Of a stretch of 62,290 nucleotides of DNA, positions 50,821 through 59,875 are shown piece after piece. The DNA is from a virus. Position 1 is the stretch's first letter. Each line of letters begins with the position of its first letter. The stretch is taken from IMG/VR virus record IMGVR_UViG_3300017963_000048, positions 1-62,290 of that record; one strand, written 5' to 3'. The position numbers were made by a program, and so were the translations under genes. Under the pieces are notes generated by a model. It was given only the letters and a program-made list of their open reading frames with translations. It had not been told where the DNA came from and made no database searches.

Positions 50821-51737
50821 CTGAAAACACTCGACACTTTGTAGAATCCATCTACTTAAGTAAACAAGTGCCCGTGCCCGCTTTTGTGCTGTTTAATGAA
50901 CAGATTACACCAGCACTGTTGAAGCACTATGCTAGGCTGCGAATTTTGGCATATAGTCATGCTTTTAATCACACTGACTTGCTGGCCGTCAGCTTTGTGG
51001 CCGAGTTTTTAGATATTGACATCAGCACGCTGTCACGTGCCCTGGCCATGCTGCAAAGTGCCAGCGTGCTGACGGCCACTCGACCAAGCAAAGGCAACTT
51101 GGTCATTCACTTTGTAGATGTGCCTGCGGGTGACGTTTATTTGTTACCAGATCATACTTTGACCAATGCACCAGATGTGGCTGCTGAAGCTTTGGCTGAG
51201 GCACAGGTGCACTTCAAAGGCAAAATGAGCACTGAGCAGATGCACGCGTATGCGGAATTAATCAAGCGTGGTGTGTATGCTGCACCCGCATTTGAACTGG
51301 TCAAAAGCTTTGCAGTGCTGACAGTGCTGGAATATTGCGAAATCTATGATTGGGCTTTGCAAGTCAGCTTGGCCAAAGGTGCTGGCTGGCTGCGCAAGGC
51401 GATTAGTGAGCAATGGGAAATGCCTACTGATTATGTGGCACCAGCTGATCGCTGCCAAGAGTGTGGTGGGCCGGTCAGCTTGGCCATTCACCACAAACGC
51501 TGCCAGCTTAACTGGAAACCACTTGGCTTGCGCCACTACCAAGCGCAGCACGACTGCCCCACATGTGCAGCTGACTTGCGCACCATGCAGCATGCCACTG
51601 CATGTTGGCGTGGTTTATACGGTTGGACCTTCGAAACTTTGACAGTGCAAACTTCAAATTTCAAAGCGCAGCCAAATTTGGGCTGGCATAAGAATCAAAT
51701 TAACATTGTGAATGGTTGGCGGGAGGTGGCAGATTGA
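50817..51737 (+). CDS. Winged-helix replication-type protein with C-terminal zinc fingers (306 aa)
   Basis: Residues 20-100 (LLKHYARLRIL, FLDIDISTLSRALAMLQSASVL) have the winged-helix layout of replication initiators or DnaD/O-type loader proteins. The C-terminal part carries CQEC, HHKRC, CPTC and a later CW motif, probably two zinc sites. It is encoded upstream of the DnaC-like loader and ParB genes and not far from the candidate origin. Role as initiator is inferred. Overlaps its neighbour by ATGA. Confidence 0.6.
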   Translation: MTENTRHFVESIYLSKQVPVPAFVLFNEQITPALLKHYARLRILAYSHAFNHTDLLAVSFVAEFLDIDISTLSRALAMLQSASVLTATRPSKGNLVIHFVDVPAGDVYLLPDHTLTNAPDVAAEALAEAQVHFKGKMSTEQMHAYAELIKRGVYAAPAFELVKSFAVLTVLEYCEIYDWALQVSLAKGAGWLRKAISEQWEMPTDYVAPADRCQECGGPVSLAIHHKRCQLNWKPLGLRHYQAQHDCPTCAADLRTMQHATACWRGLYGWTFETLTVQTSNFKAQPNLGWHKNQINIVNGWREVAD

Positions 51738-51812
51738 TCAACAGATAAACTTTTGATGATAATTTTATAATGACCAACTAACTTGACACACACAAACTGA
51801 GAGGAAAACAAA

Positions 51813-53846
51813 GTGAAAACAAAAGATATTCAAATTTCAAAACAGAGCTTGACCAGCATCAAAGAGTCCCGCTATCAGCAGCACCAGCGTGACACCAGCA
51901 CTGAGGAATACAAAACACACTTGGCTGCTGTAGCACTCAGCATTGCCACTGATGGTTTGAAGCAAGTGCCCCAAGCCAGATACAATGCAGCTGGCAGCGG
52001 TGGCCATTATGAATTGGCTTTCGGTAACACACGCTTTGCTGCTTTTAAGTTGCTCGACAGCTTGACAGAGCGCAAGCGCAAAGTGAAAGAAATTGAAGGT
52101 ATCCCTATCAGTGATGAACTCTGGTATGCCACCCGCAAGCGTGAGGCTGAATTTGAAGCCATGCCACTGGTGGTGGCTGAAATGTCAGAGCAAGAATTTT
52201 TTGAAGCTGGCATGATCGAGAATTTGCAGCGCAAAGCACTTGACACACTTGAGGAAGCGCAAGCCTACCAATTTTATATGCAACACTTTGACGCAAACAG
52301 CAATGCTGCTGGTTTGAAGTTTGGCAAAAATCCAAGCACCATCCGTGGCATGGTGCGCTTGCTCAATTTGCCACAGCCAGTGCGTGAAGCGCTGCGTGAT
52401 GGTTATCTGGCACAAGAGACAGCACGAAAGCTGCTGCGCTTGCAAGATATTGTGCCCGGGATGAATACCATCACCAAAACAGTGCTAGAAAAAGCCCGCG
52501 ATGGTGTGATCACACAACCTGAAGTAGATCGGCTCATAATTGGTGGCCTGCAAAATTGTAAACACGTGCAGCTGCTGTGGGGTGACTACACCACCGGCAC
52601 CACTGGCAACCCCAAAGCTGGCAAAGGATTGTGGGAATTGAATTGGCAGCAAAAAGTGGTGCGCAGATGGACGGCCAACAAAGTCATGAAGCTGCTGACT
52701 GAGATCGGCGCAGCGCAGGAAATTTTGCGTGAGATCATCAAAGCTGCACAAGATGAAAGTGCCAATAACAAATGGGCACAAGATATCTTGATTGACATTA
52801 TTGAGGAAGTGCGTGACCACAATGCCACTGATAACGAACTAGAGGAGAGTTTTGGCATTGGCCAAGTCAGCAGCAGAACCATTAGAGCCATGATTAGACC
52901 GATGCCCTGTGACCAGTGTCCGCTGCACGTCAAATTTGACAATTTGCATTTTTGTGGTGCTTCAGTGTGTCACAGCGCAAAAATTGACGAGTTCAAAGCA
53001 TATGAATTGCAGCGGGTAGCTGAGAAACTTGGCTTGCCAGTGTATGACAGCAAAAAAGTGGCCAAGCCACGTGCATTTGAAGTGGCCACAAAACATGTGG
53101 GGCCTAAGTGGATGGGCAAAACAGAAGAAACAGAATATGTGCAATGGTTTGAAGATAAAGCTAAGCACTTATATATCATGGCCACCAGCAAAGCTGCTGA
53201 TCCTTATGACTTCACTAACTCGCACTTTGTGCAGCTGATCAGCATCAGAGATGAATTGCAGCCCGAATACTTAATAGCACAAGCAGAAGCTGCTGGTGAA
53301 ATTGTGCAAGATGTTGAAGTGGTTGGTGGCCAAGTGACTGTGATCACTGAGCAAACCAAAGAAGCTGAAGCGCTTGAAGATGAACATGCACAGCGCATGC
53401 GTGCAGAGCGTGAAGCTAATGAAATGAGGCAACACACGCACGAGCAAGCCACAGCATTGGTGTTCACTGAAGTGGCACCCTGGCTGGCTGCGCAGTTTCC
53501 TGAAGGCACCAGTCACTTTTGGATTAGCTTGCTGGAATACCAAACTGACGACTGGAACGTGCGGGAGATCATGACACCGGATGAAGATCCCGGCGAAATG
53601 ACACCAGCTGAATTAGAGCAATGGCAGCGTGACACAGCGCAAACTTATGTGCTCATGCACATGCTAATCGGTGACATGCAGCAAAAATATGACAATTATG
53701 TTAGCAACATGGCTGAAGTTTACGAGCGCTTAGATGAACTGATTAACCAATATCTGGGTGACACTGGTGTGGTCATACCAGATTGGGCTGAAGTTTGGGA
53801 AGCCAATGAAAACAGTGAAGCTGAAGAGGCTGAAGCCAGTGAATAG
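51813..53846 (+). CDS. parB: Large ParB/Spo0J-family partition protein (677 aa)
   Basis: N-terminal ParB fold, with YHYELAFGNTRFAAFKLL-type box near 72-90 (FGNTRFAA resembles the GxRR/GERR nucleotide box). The canonical IENLQRKALDTLEEAQAY is at about 133-150. Then a KorB-type HTH lies at 165-205 (KFGKNPSTIRGMVRLLNLP, LRDGYLAQETARKLLRL). From about 370 a Cys-rich part (CDQCPLHV, FCGASVCH) is followed by an acidic, coiled C-terminus; this is far longer than chromosomal ParB (about 300). No ParA is encoded. The GTG start follows GAGAGGAAAACAAA. Proposed to bind the dispersed palindromes. Confidence 0.85.
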   Translation: MKTKDIQISKQSLTSIKESRYQQHQRDTSTEEYKTHLAAVALSIATDGLKQVPQARYNAAGSGGHYELAFGNTRFAAFKLLDSLTERKRKVKEIEGIPISDELWYATRKREAEFEAMPLVVAEMSEQEFFEAGMIENLQRKALDTLEEAQAYQFYMQHFDANSNAAGLKFGKNPSTIRGMVRLLNLPQPVREALRDGYLAQETARKLLRLQDIVPGMNTITKTVLEKARDGVITQPEVDRLIIGGLQNCKHVQLLWGDYTTGTTGNPKAGKGLWELNWQQKVVRRWTANKVMKLLTEIGAAQEILREIIKAAQDESANNKWAQDILIDIIEEVRDHNATDNELEESFGIGQVSSRTIRAMIRPMPCDQCPLHVKFDNLHFCGASVCHSAKIDEFKAYELQRVAEKLGLPVYDSKKVAKPRAFEVATKHVGPKWMGKTEETEYVQWFEDKAKHLYIMATSKAADPYDFTNSHFVQLISIRDELQPEYLIAQAEAAGEIVQDVEVVGGQVTVITEQTKEAEALEDEHAQRMRAEREANEMRQHTHEQATALVFTEVAPWLAAQFPEGTSHFWISLLEYQTDDWNVREIMTPDEDPGEMTPAELEQWQRDTAQTYVLMHMLIGDMQQKYDNYVSNMAEVYERLDELINQYLGDTGVVIPDWAEVWEANENSEAEEAEASE

Positions 53847-54063
53847 AGCAGAGCGCATGGTGTGGAAACTGGACAAACTTGGTTATGTGATTCACTGGCC
53901 ACTGCCAGGAGAACACACAGCACACATTTTTCCCAAAGATCGCAGCATTGAAGCTGCCAAACCAGCCTACGAAATCACGCATGCTGGTGAAGCTGAGCGT
54001 GCCCAGCTGGTTGAAAACTTGATTGAAAGATTGACAGCTGAAGCGTTAGAAAAGATCACATAG
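53839..54063 (+). CDS. Hypothetical small protein after ParB (74 aa)
   Basis: GTG start overlapping the ParB stop by eight bases (GTGAATAG); the ATG at 53857 is an alternative. Basic N-terminus, helical C-terminus. No family recognised. Co-translation suggests a ParB accessory role. Confidence 0.55.
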   Translation: MNRAERMVWKLDKLGYVIHWPLPGEHTAHIFPKDRSIEAAKPAYEITHAGEAERAQLVENLIERLTAEALEKIT

Positions 54064-54078
54064 ATTCAAGCCAGTGGT

Positions 54079-54092
54079 GTTGCTACAGCAAC
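54079..54092. repeat. parS-like palindrome site 11
   Basis: GTTGCTACAGCAAC in the centre of a 30-bp perfect palindrome (CCAGTGGT arms), between the ParB operon and the lipoprotein gene; it has no T-run, so it is not a terminator. Confidence 0.92.
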
Positions 54093-54115
54093 ACCACTGG
54101 CCAAGCTGGTGAATT

Positions 54116-55084
54116 ATGAAAAATAGACTTTATGCACTTGCGATCACAATCTTATATCTGGCAGCTGGCTGTGTGCCACTGCCAGAAGCACCACCAGCCA
54201 ATGCAGCTGATGCCGTGGCACGTGTCACGCAGCAAGCTTGGGAACTGAGTGGCACCAGCACTGCGGTCAGTGTCATGCAGCGTGCAGCCACAGGCACTGC
54301 GATCATTGGCACTGCACGTGCTGAAAACCACCACGCCACACAAACCCAAGAAATGATTGACTTCGCTAACGATCAAGCCACCGGCACCGCGGCCAGTGCC
54401 ACACAGCAAGCCCAAGCTGCTTTGAACGTTTTCAACACGCAGCAGGCTGAAGCTGAAGCCACAGCCACACAGCAAGCTAATGAGCAAGCCACAGCCGTGC
54501 AAGCAGTGCAAAGCACGCTGATCAGTGGCCAAGCCACAGCCACAGCTGAAGCTGAAGCACGTGCTGAAGTCAAAAGCAATGTGATAGGCGCACTAGTGGT
54601 GGTGCTCTGCACTGGTTTGGCAATTTTGGGCATTTGGTTTGCGTGGCGATTAAGCCAAGCTAAACTGCGCAAAGCTAACTTGATCTTAGATGCACGTGGC
54701 AATCCCACACACCAGCTGATCAATACCAAAGACGGTTTGACGGTGATCGACTTGCAGCGCAGCGCAGCACCACACTTCACTGTGCAGCGTGATGGCCAAA
54801 TTCTAGTGCCTCCGGGACTCGATGCCCAAGCACAAGCCGAATATCTATACCAGTTGACCATGATAGAGTTGGTCAAAGCAGCCAGTCAACGTGGTGCGGT
54901 TGACTTGCAAACCATGCAAGATATTATGAATAAAGCACGCCAAAACAGCACTGCTGAAGCACCAGCTGAAGCTGTGCACGCTTTACCCGCCAATATCGTC
55001 CCAGTGCCACCAGATGACCAGCGTGTGAGCACTTGGGTGCAAGAAACGATTAATGACCAAGTGATTGAAGGAATGAGCAAATGA
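54116..55084 (+). CDS. Lipoprotein with inner-membrane span and cytoplasmic domain (322 aa)
   Basis: Signal peptide with lipobox LAAGC (Cys19). Next come a long Ala/Thr/Gln linker with ATATQQA repeats (coiled coil, residues 30-155), then one membrane span (about 157-180) and a soluble domain including VIDLQRSAAPHFTVQRDGQ. The lipid anchor plus a second span makes a loop outside the cell. Linkers of this kind are typical of Chloroflexota. Coupled to the FtsK-like gene by ATGA, so it may anchor that ATPase. Confidence 0.7.
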   Translation: MKNRLYALAITILYLAAGCVPLPEAPPANAADAVARVTQQAWELSGTSTAVSVMQRAATGTAIIGTARAENHHATQTQEMIDFANDQATGTAASATQQAQAALNVFNTQQAEAEATATQQANEQATAVQAVQSTLISGQATATAEAEARAEVKSNVIGALVVVLCTGLAILGIWFAWRLSQAKLRKANLILDARGNPTHQLINTKDGLTVIDLQRSAAPHFTVQRDGQILVPPGLDAQAQAEYLYQLTMIELVKAASQRGAVDLQTMQDIMNKARQNSTAEAPAEAVHALPANIVPVPPDDQRVSTWVQETINDQVIEGMSK

Positions 55085-56514
55085 ATACTCAGACGAACTA
55101 TCCCCCAAGCACACCACATGTGCTGCCATTGCAAAAACGTGCAATGGTGCAAGCACACCGCGCAGCCTACAGCTTCAGTGCTGCGCTTAGCAGCATGGGC
55201 TTTGTGCCTGAATATGAGGCACAATATGTCACCAGCATCAATGGAGTAACACTGCTTTTTTTGGTAGTTGATCAAAGACGCGAGAGCAAGCAGCACAGTG
55301 CAGCTGCGCTGCAACTACTCAAAACCCGGGTGCCCTGGCCGGTCACGAAAATCAAGAGCACTGGAAAAGTTGTTTATGCCGTCACACTGCATGGTCAAGC
55401 CACGCTGCCAGATATGCTGCCATTGGTTGACATTCAGCACGATCACGTTTTGTTTGGTGCAAATCCTTGGGGCAAGCAAGTCAGTGAAAGCTGGCAGCGC
55501 TTTGGCCATGCTCTAGTGGTAGGCATGTCACAATATGGCAAAACCAACTTTCTGCGCTTAGTAGTTTTCCAAGCACTGAAACAAGGCCACTTGTGCTGGT
55601 TGGGTGATCAGTCACAAACAGCATTCCCCATGCTGGTCAATGCGCCCCATGTGGCTGCTGTGGCCAAGCGTGACCAATATGAAAACATGGTCATTGAAGT
55701 GCATAACGAAATGCAAAAGCGGGAAGCGCTTTTTGCAGCAGATCAATGGTTCCCTGAAAACTTGCAGCAATATAATCAGCATGCAGAGCAGCACTTGCCA
55801 CGTGTGCTGCTGGTGCTTGACGAGTTCAATGGTGCGGTCAAACATTGGGGCAGCACCAGCACGTTTTTCAAGCTGGTGGATGCGCTTATTTGTGAAGGTT
55901 TGAAATTTGGCATCCACGTGGTGCTGGCCAGTCAAGAGTGGCAAAAATCAACACTGGGCAATCCACGTGAGCAGATGCATACCATTATTGGCTTTCGCAT
56001 GGCCAATGCTAATGTGGAGCACAGCTTAGGCATTGCGGGTGCTGCTAAAATCCCACCAGATGGCAGAGGCATTGCCATCAGTGCGCAGCATGGCATTTTC
56101 AAAGCTTATTTCATGCGCAAAGAAACTTTGGTTAAGTTGGCTGGTCAACTTTTCAGTGATCACATTTTGCAAGTGCTGCAAGCTGCTATTAATCAAGAGG
56201 GGCAGGGGAGTGGAAAGGTCACACAAGCTTTCCTCAAGCTGCATGGTTTTGGCACTGCTGAAGCACGCAACACCATCAATGAATGGGCTGCACGTGGTTG
56301 GCTTGAAAAGCGCAGCGATTTAAATAATGCACATTATATGACCCCTTTGCTGAAGGGTTTGGTGGCTGAAAACCTGAAAACACCACAAACCGTGGAAACC
56401 CAGAAAACCAACTCTGACGATGATGAAATTATGATCACAAACTTATTAGAGCCGATTGACTTTGAAGAAAACCAATCTGAAAACCTGAAAACCTTACCAA
56501 ACATTGAGGAGTAA
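55081..56514 (+). CDS. FtsK/HerA-like DNA translocase ATPase (477 aa)
   Basis: Walker A GMSQYGKTN near 150, sensor-type DQSQTAF, Walker B LLVLDEFN near 245, and a later LASQEWQKSTLG (hexameric FtsK/HerA/VirD4-like family). The N-terminal 100 residues are a separate beta domain; no membrane segments. The C-terminal 100 residues include FLKLHGFGTAEARNTINEW, winged-helix-like, as in the FtsK gamma domain. It could pump DNA for partition, conjugation or packaging-related tasks. The adjacent genes code for membrane proteins. Confidence 0.8.
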   Translation: MNTQTNYPPSTPHVLPLQKRAMVQAHRAAYSFSAALSSMGFVPEYEAQYVTSINGVTLLFLVVDQRRESKQHSAAALQLLKTRVPWPVTKIKSTGKVVYAVTLHGQATLPDMLPLVDIQHDHVLFGANPWGKQVSESWQRFGHALVVGMSQYGKTNFLRLVVFQALKQGHLCWLGDQSQTAFPMLVNAPHVAAVAKRDQYENMVIEVHNEMQKREALFAADQWFPENLQQYNQHAEQHLPRVLLVLDEFNGAVKHWGSTSTFFKLVDALICEGLKFGIHVVLASQEWQKSTLGNPREQMHTIIGFRMANANVEHSLGIAGAAKIPPDGRGIAISAQHGIFKAYFMRKETLVKLAGQLFSDHILQVLQAAINQEGQGSGKVTQAFLKLHGFGTAEARNTINEWAARGWLEKRSDLNNAHYMTPLLKGLVAENLKTPQTVETQKTNSDDDEIMITNLLEPIDFEENQSENLKTLPNIEE

Positions 56515-56518
56515 AGTT

Positions 56519-57226
56519 ATGACTGAAAAACAAGCAGCTGAAGCACGCACCATCACCACAGAGACGATCATCACCATAATTGCCACTTGGCTGCCCTGGC
56601 TGGCACCAGTCTACACCATTTATCTAGTAGTCAGTCACTTATTGCACCAGCAAGTGCCCTGGCCCATTGCAGCTGTGGTGGGAGTGGTCATTGAAGCTTT
56701 GGGCATCATTGTGGTTTTCACAGTGATTGAGATATACACTTACAATACCAACAAACTGAAAAGTGACCAGCACGCGGTCATGTGGCCAGCCCTGGTGGTC
56801 AGTGTGATCTACTTTGGCATTGTGATTGCCGTCACGGTCATGCGTCCAGTGCCAGCTGAGCAAAAAATACTCGACGGCACGCTGGCTGGTTTGTCAGCTG
56901 TCAGTGCGGTTTTAATTGGTTTGCGGGTGCTATTCGAGCGCACCAAACTTGAAAATGCCGAAGCTGGTTTGAAGCGTAGAGCAGCACGCGCAGGCATCAG
57001 TGCTACAGCTTTGACTTTGGCGCAATTGGAAAAAGAAACGGGGGTCAGTGCTGAGCGCTTGCAAGCCCTCAGTGAGGAAAACACCAGCCAAAAACCTGCA
57101 CCCAAAGCACGCAGCGTGCCCACCAATGGCCAAAACCACACAGCTGGCCAAACACATGGCCAGACTGTGAAAGTGCGTACAATGCCACGCGTGATGCCTT
57201 CAGGCCGGAAAGCAGGTGTTAAATGA
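56519..57226 (+). CDS. Multi-pass membrane protein (235 aa)
   Basis: Four membrane spans (about 18-40, 48-75, 90-110 and 120-140), then a cytoplasmic helical tail with an HTH-like AQLEKETGVSAERLQALSEE segment and a basic Ser/Thr/Gln end. The start is set by GAGGAGTAAAGTT. May be the membrane partner of the FtsK-like ATPase. Confidence 0.65.
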   Translation: MTEKQAAEARTITTETIITIIATWLPWLAPVYTIYLVVSHLLHQQVPWPIAAVVGVVIEALGIIVVFTVIEIYTYNTNKLKSDQHAVMWPALVVSVIYFGIVIAVTVMRPVPAEQKILDGTLAGLSAVSAVLIGLRVLFERTKLENAEAGLKRRAARAGISATALTLAQLEKETGVSAERLQALSEENTSQKPAPKARSVPTNGQNHTAGQTHGQTVKVRTMPRVMPSGRKAGVK

Positions 57227-57265
57227 ATGCACAAAAAATATATATATATTCCTTCATAATGTAGC

Positions 57266-57295
57266 TTTACATCCCTATTAACAGAATGATACAAT
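57266..57295 (+). promoter_or_regulatory. Promoter for the 57.3-59.4 kb operon
   Basis: TTTACA, 18-bp spacer, TACAAT. The predicted start of transcription lies only a few bases before the ATG at 57306. Confidence 0.7.
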
Positions 57296-57305
57296 CACAA
57301 AAATT

Positions 57306-57791
57306 ATGCCAAACCACATGACTGATTTTCATTATAGTGATTTCTACTGGCCTATCACCTGGCGTGACCGATCGGTTTTCATACGCGGTGAAGCTGAGCA
57401 AGCCTATACAAATAACCAGCTTGCTGAAGTGCGCGGCCCATGCTGCATGTGCCAAGAAGAATTAGGCATTCAGGCAGAAATAGTGCTCATTCCTAAAAGT
57501 TTTCATATGGTCACACCGTGGGGGGATCCTGGTTTATTTGGTTGGGGTTGCGATACTTGCTTGATTCCTAGCATTGGCATTTTAGCAGTCATGTGTGAAA
57601 ACTGCACTGACTTGCCTACTTCAGAAATCACCATGTACATTTTTGGTCCCCTCGAGTCTGGTTGGCGTGTGCTAGTAGAGCAGGCGCAAAACTTCACGCG
57701 GCCCATTTTTCACTCGCCAGATTTTCACCGAGGTATTTTAGATATTCGCAGCAGTCAAAAAAATTGCTGCGAGACAGGAAGGAATTCATGA
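57306..57791 (+). CDS. Zinc-binding hypothetical protein, nearly leaderless (161 aa)
   Basis: Three CxxC pairs (CCMC, CDTC, CENC) near 46, 82 and 97. The promoter leaves almost no 5' leader and no ribosome-binding site, so this is probably a leaderless message like that of the 2163 gene. A later Met (residue 5) is an alternative. Overlaps the next gene by ATGA. Confidence 0.6.
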   Translation: MPNHMTDFHYSDFYWPITWRDRSVFIRGEAEQAYTNNQLAEVRGPCCMCQEELGIQAEIVLIPKSFHMVTPWGDPGLFGWGCDTCLIPSIGILAVMCENCTDLPTSEITMYIFGPLESGWRVLVEQAQNFTRPIFHSPDFHRGILDIRSSQKNCCETGRNS

Positions 57792-58072
57792 ATATCCCAT
57801 ATCCACCACCAGCCACATTGCCACCATACCCTGGCCCTGTTGCTACAGCAACACCACTGGCCACAGCCACAGCCACCAGCACACCAGTCACGCTGCCCAC
57901 CAGCACGTTTTTGCTGCCAGTTGGCCCACCATCACAAGTGGGCTTGCTAGAGTTCACAGCCAGCAGTGGTGGCTTTGACGTGGCTTTGATCTTTGCAGCT
58001 GGTGTGGTGCTTGGCTTGCTGCTTGGTGCACTGTTTTGGTATCTGCTGAAGCGCAAGTTAAAGAGGTCATGA
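57788..58072 (+). CDS. Pro/Thr-rich single-pass membrane protein (94 aa)
   Basis: The N-terminal 50 residues are a Pro/Thr linker (VATATPLATATATSTP), part of which is written by the parS-like palindrome. One membrane span (about 67-88) and a basic tail follow. There is no signal cleavage site, so the linker is predicted to lie outside. The style is typical of Chloroflexota proteins. The ribosome-binding site is AGGAAGGAATTC. Confidence 0.7.
   Translation: MNIPYPPPATLPPYPGPVATATPLATATATSTPVTLPTSTFLLPVGPPSQVGLLEFTASSGGFDVALIFAAGVVLGLLLGALFWYLLKRKLKRS
57839..57852. repeat. parS-like palindrome site 12
   Basis: GTTGCTACAGCAAC inside the linker of the membrane-protein gene. Confidence 0.9.
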
Positions 58073-58073
58073 A

Positions 58074-58913
58074 ATGAGAAACTCGACACACAAACCACGC
58101 AAAAAAAGTTTGGTGACAGCTAAAAGCATAGCACAAGCGCTGACCAAGCTGCCAGCTTCAGCACCAGCTTCAGCTGCCAAGCAATACCAGTGCAGCATTT
58201 GCCAAGATGTGGGGTATCTGCGCTATGACTTGCCCACTGATCATGCTGACTTTGGCAAATTGCAGCCCTGCCAATGTAAAGCGAAAGCCATTGCTGACTT
58301 CAAAAACAGGAATCTGTTTTCAATTTGTCAGCTGGATGATCTTTATGGCTTGCGCTTTGAAAACTTCAATCCAAATGGCTTGAATGGCTTGACCACTTCA
58401 CAGCGCAAATCTGTCAATGAAGCTTTTCGCAAATGCAATGAATATGCCAAAGAACCTGATGCACCAATGGGGTGGCTGCTGCTGGTGGGCACCTTTGGCT
58501 GTGGCAAAACACATTTGGCTGCTGCTATTGCCAATTTTATGGCTGAGCGCAAACACGTGCAAACGCTGTTTGTGACTGTGCCTGCATTGCTGGATCAGCT
58601 GCGCAACACATATGACACCAAAGAGCAAACCTTCACTGACTTAATGGAACAGATTCAAGCTGTGCAGTTGCTGGTGCTCGATGACTTTGGTGCTGAGCAG
58701 CCCACCGATTGGGCCAAAGAAAAGTTATTTCAAATTTTGAATCGCAGATATATCAGTGCAGCACCCACAGTGATCACCAGCAACTTAGCACAGCAAAAAA
58801 TGGAAAATCTGTATCCGCGTATCTATTCAAGAGTGCGTGACTCTGCACTCAGCACCATTGTCATCATTGAAGCTGATGACCAGCGCACCAAGAAACCAAA
58901 AAGGAAATTATGA
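58074..58913 (+). CDS. DnaC/IstB-like helicase loader ATPase (279 aa)
   Basis: N-terminal zinc finger (CSICQDVGYL..., CQCK) as in DnaC/DnaI-type loaders. Then Walker A VGTFGCGKTHLA near 137, Walker B LLVLDDFGAE near 199, sensor TVITSNLAQ, and a closing VYSRVRDS-type arginine finger. It loads a replicative helicase on DNA; the phage encodes no helicase, so the host one is presumably used. The start follows AAGAGGTCATGAA. Confidence 0.85.
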   Translation: MRNSTHKPRKKSLVTAKSIAQALTKLPASAPASAAKQYQCSICQDVGYLRYDLPTDHADFGKLQPCQCKAKAIADFKNRNLFSICQLDDLYGLRFENFNPNGLNGLTTSQRKSVNEAFRKCNEYAKEPDAPMGWLLLVGTFGCGKTHLAAAIANFMAERKHVQTLFVTVPALLDQLRNTYDTKEQTFTDLMEQIQAVQLLVLDDFGAEQPTDWAKEKLFQILNRRYISAAPTVITSNLAQQKMENLYPRIYSRVRDSALSTIVIIEADDQRTKKPKRKL

Positions 58914-59365
58914 AAAATAAAAAAGTTAAAGTCATTTTCCCGGCTTTGTCACATCAGCACCATAATTTCAAAAAGCAGCGCACAGTGGCCAAACAGAATG
59001 CAGTCACCAGCAAACCACCACCAGTGGCCACCACGCTGTTGCAATGCGCAGTGCTGCATGCGGTCAACTTCTACACTGGCAGCACTGCCAAATGGCAGGC
59101 ATTGGCTGCATGTGGTGCCACTAACTTGCAGATCAGGGAAACTTTTGAAATTAACATGCCAAGCATGGGTGGCGGTAACATCAAATTTGACGGCCAGCAC
59201 GCGTGGGTGCGTGCCACACGCAAACCACCACGTGTGTGGGTGAGCACCACCAGTGTGCTGCCAGACATTGACAAAACCCCGACAATCGCGGGGCTTGACC
59301 TGATCAAAATGGTTCGTGAATTATATGAAATTGGGGCACCACCAAGCTTGGATATCCCATTTTGA
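58910..59365 (+). CDS. Hypothetical basic protein (151 aa)
   Basis: No family recognised. The N-terminal 40 residues are basic; the rest is alpha/beta with a FEINMPSMGGGNIKFDG segment. Overlaps the DnaC-like gene by ATGA. Could help in replication by position. Confidence 0.6.
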   Translation: MKNKKVKVIFPALSHQHHNFKKQRTVAKQNAVTSKPPPVATTLLQCAVLHAVNFYTGSTAKWQALAACGATNLQIRETFEINMPSMGGGNIKFDGQHAWVRATRKPPRVWVSTTSVLPDIDKTPTIAGLDLIKMVRELYEIGAPPSLDIPF

Positions 59366-59415
59366 CTATCCGCACCATAAAATTATGATGACAAGTTTAT
59401 CGAAGGAAGTGCAAG

Positions 59416-59700
59416 ATGAGTTTTGTTAATTGGGTCATTGACAGCTTGGCGAGTGAAGATGTGATTGATCTGTATTTCGTGCTTAGTGACTTAAAAGATA
59501 TTTTCTTGACACCATTGCAATGGGCGCAGCAATGGTGGGGTGACGCGGCCACCAGTCAAGTCAATTGGGAGCACCTTGACCAATATGAATCCATCGAAGC
59601 TGCCTATAATCCTTACCAAGCAGCCCAAGATTTTTATGACCGTACGGGCATTAATCCTTATACTGGTGACGAAACCAGCATAGCCAAAACCGTTTTTTAG
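59416..59700 (+). CDS. Hypothetical acidic protein (94 aa)
   Basis: Soluble and Trp/Tyr-rich with no recognised family. The start is supported by GAAGGAAGTGCAAG. It lies between the replication operon and a lipoprotein gene. Confidence 0.6.
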   Translation: MSFVNWVIDSLASEDVIDLYFVLSDLKDIFLTPLQWAQQWWGDAATSQVNWEHLDQYESIEAAYNPYQAAQDFYDRTGINPYTGDETSIAKTVF

Positions 59701-59710
59701 GAGAATCATC

Positions 59711-59872
59711 ATGCGAAACAAAACTAACAGATTCAAGCAAGCTTTCATTATCTTGTGCGTGCTGCTTAGCATGCTTCTGGCCAGCTGTGAGTGGGGCAAG
59801 TGCAAAAACTGCAACGCAGCTGGCACGCCCATGCCCACACTGGCACCAGCTGAGCAGCCACCAGGATGGTGA
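59711..59872 (+). CDS. Small lipoprotein (53 aa)
   Basis: Signal peptide with lipobox LASC (Cys26), then a short Cys-rich head (CKNC) and a Pro/Thr tail TPMPTLAPAEQPP, again in Chloroflexota style. It would sit on the outer side of the cytoplasmic membrane. Superinfection exclusion is a common role of phage lipoproteins but is not shown here. Confidence 0.65.
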   Translation: MRNKTNRFKQAFIILCVLLSMLLASCEWGKCKNCNAAGTPMPTLAPAEQPPGW

Positions 59873-59875
59873 TCA

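Noticed and set aside
54065-54100. Palindrome at 54079 as an intrinsic terminator
   Set aside because: No T-run on either side and the same core occurs inside genes; it belongs to the dispersed palindrome family.
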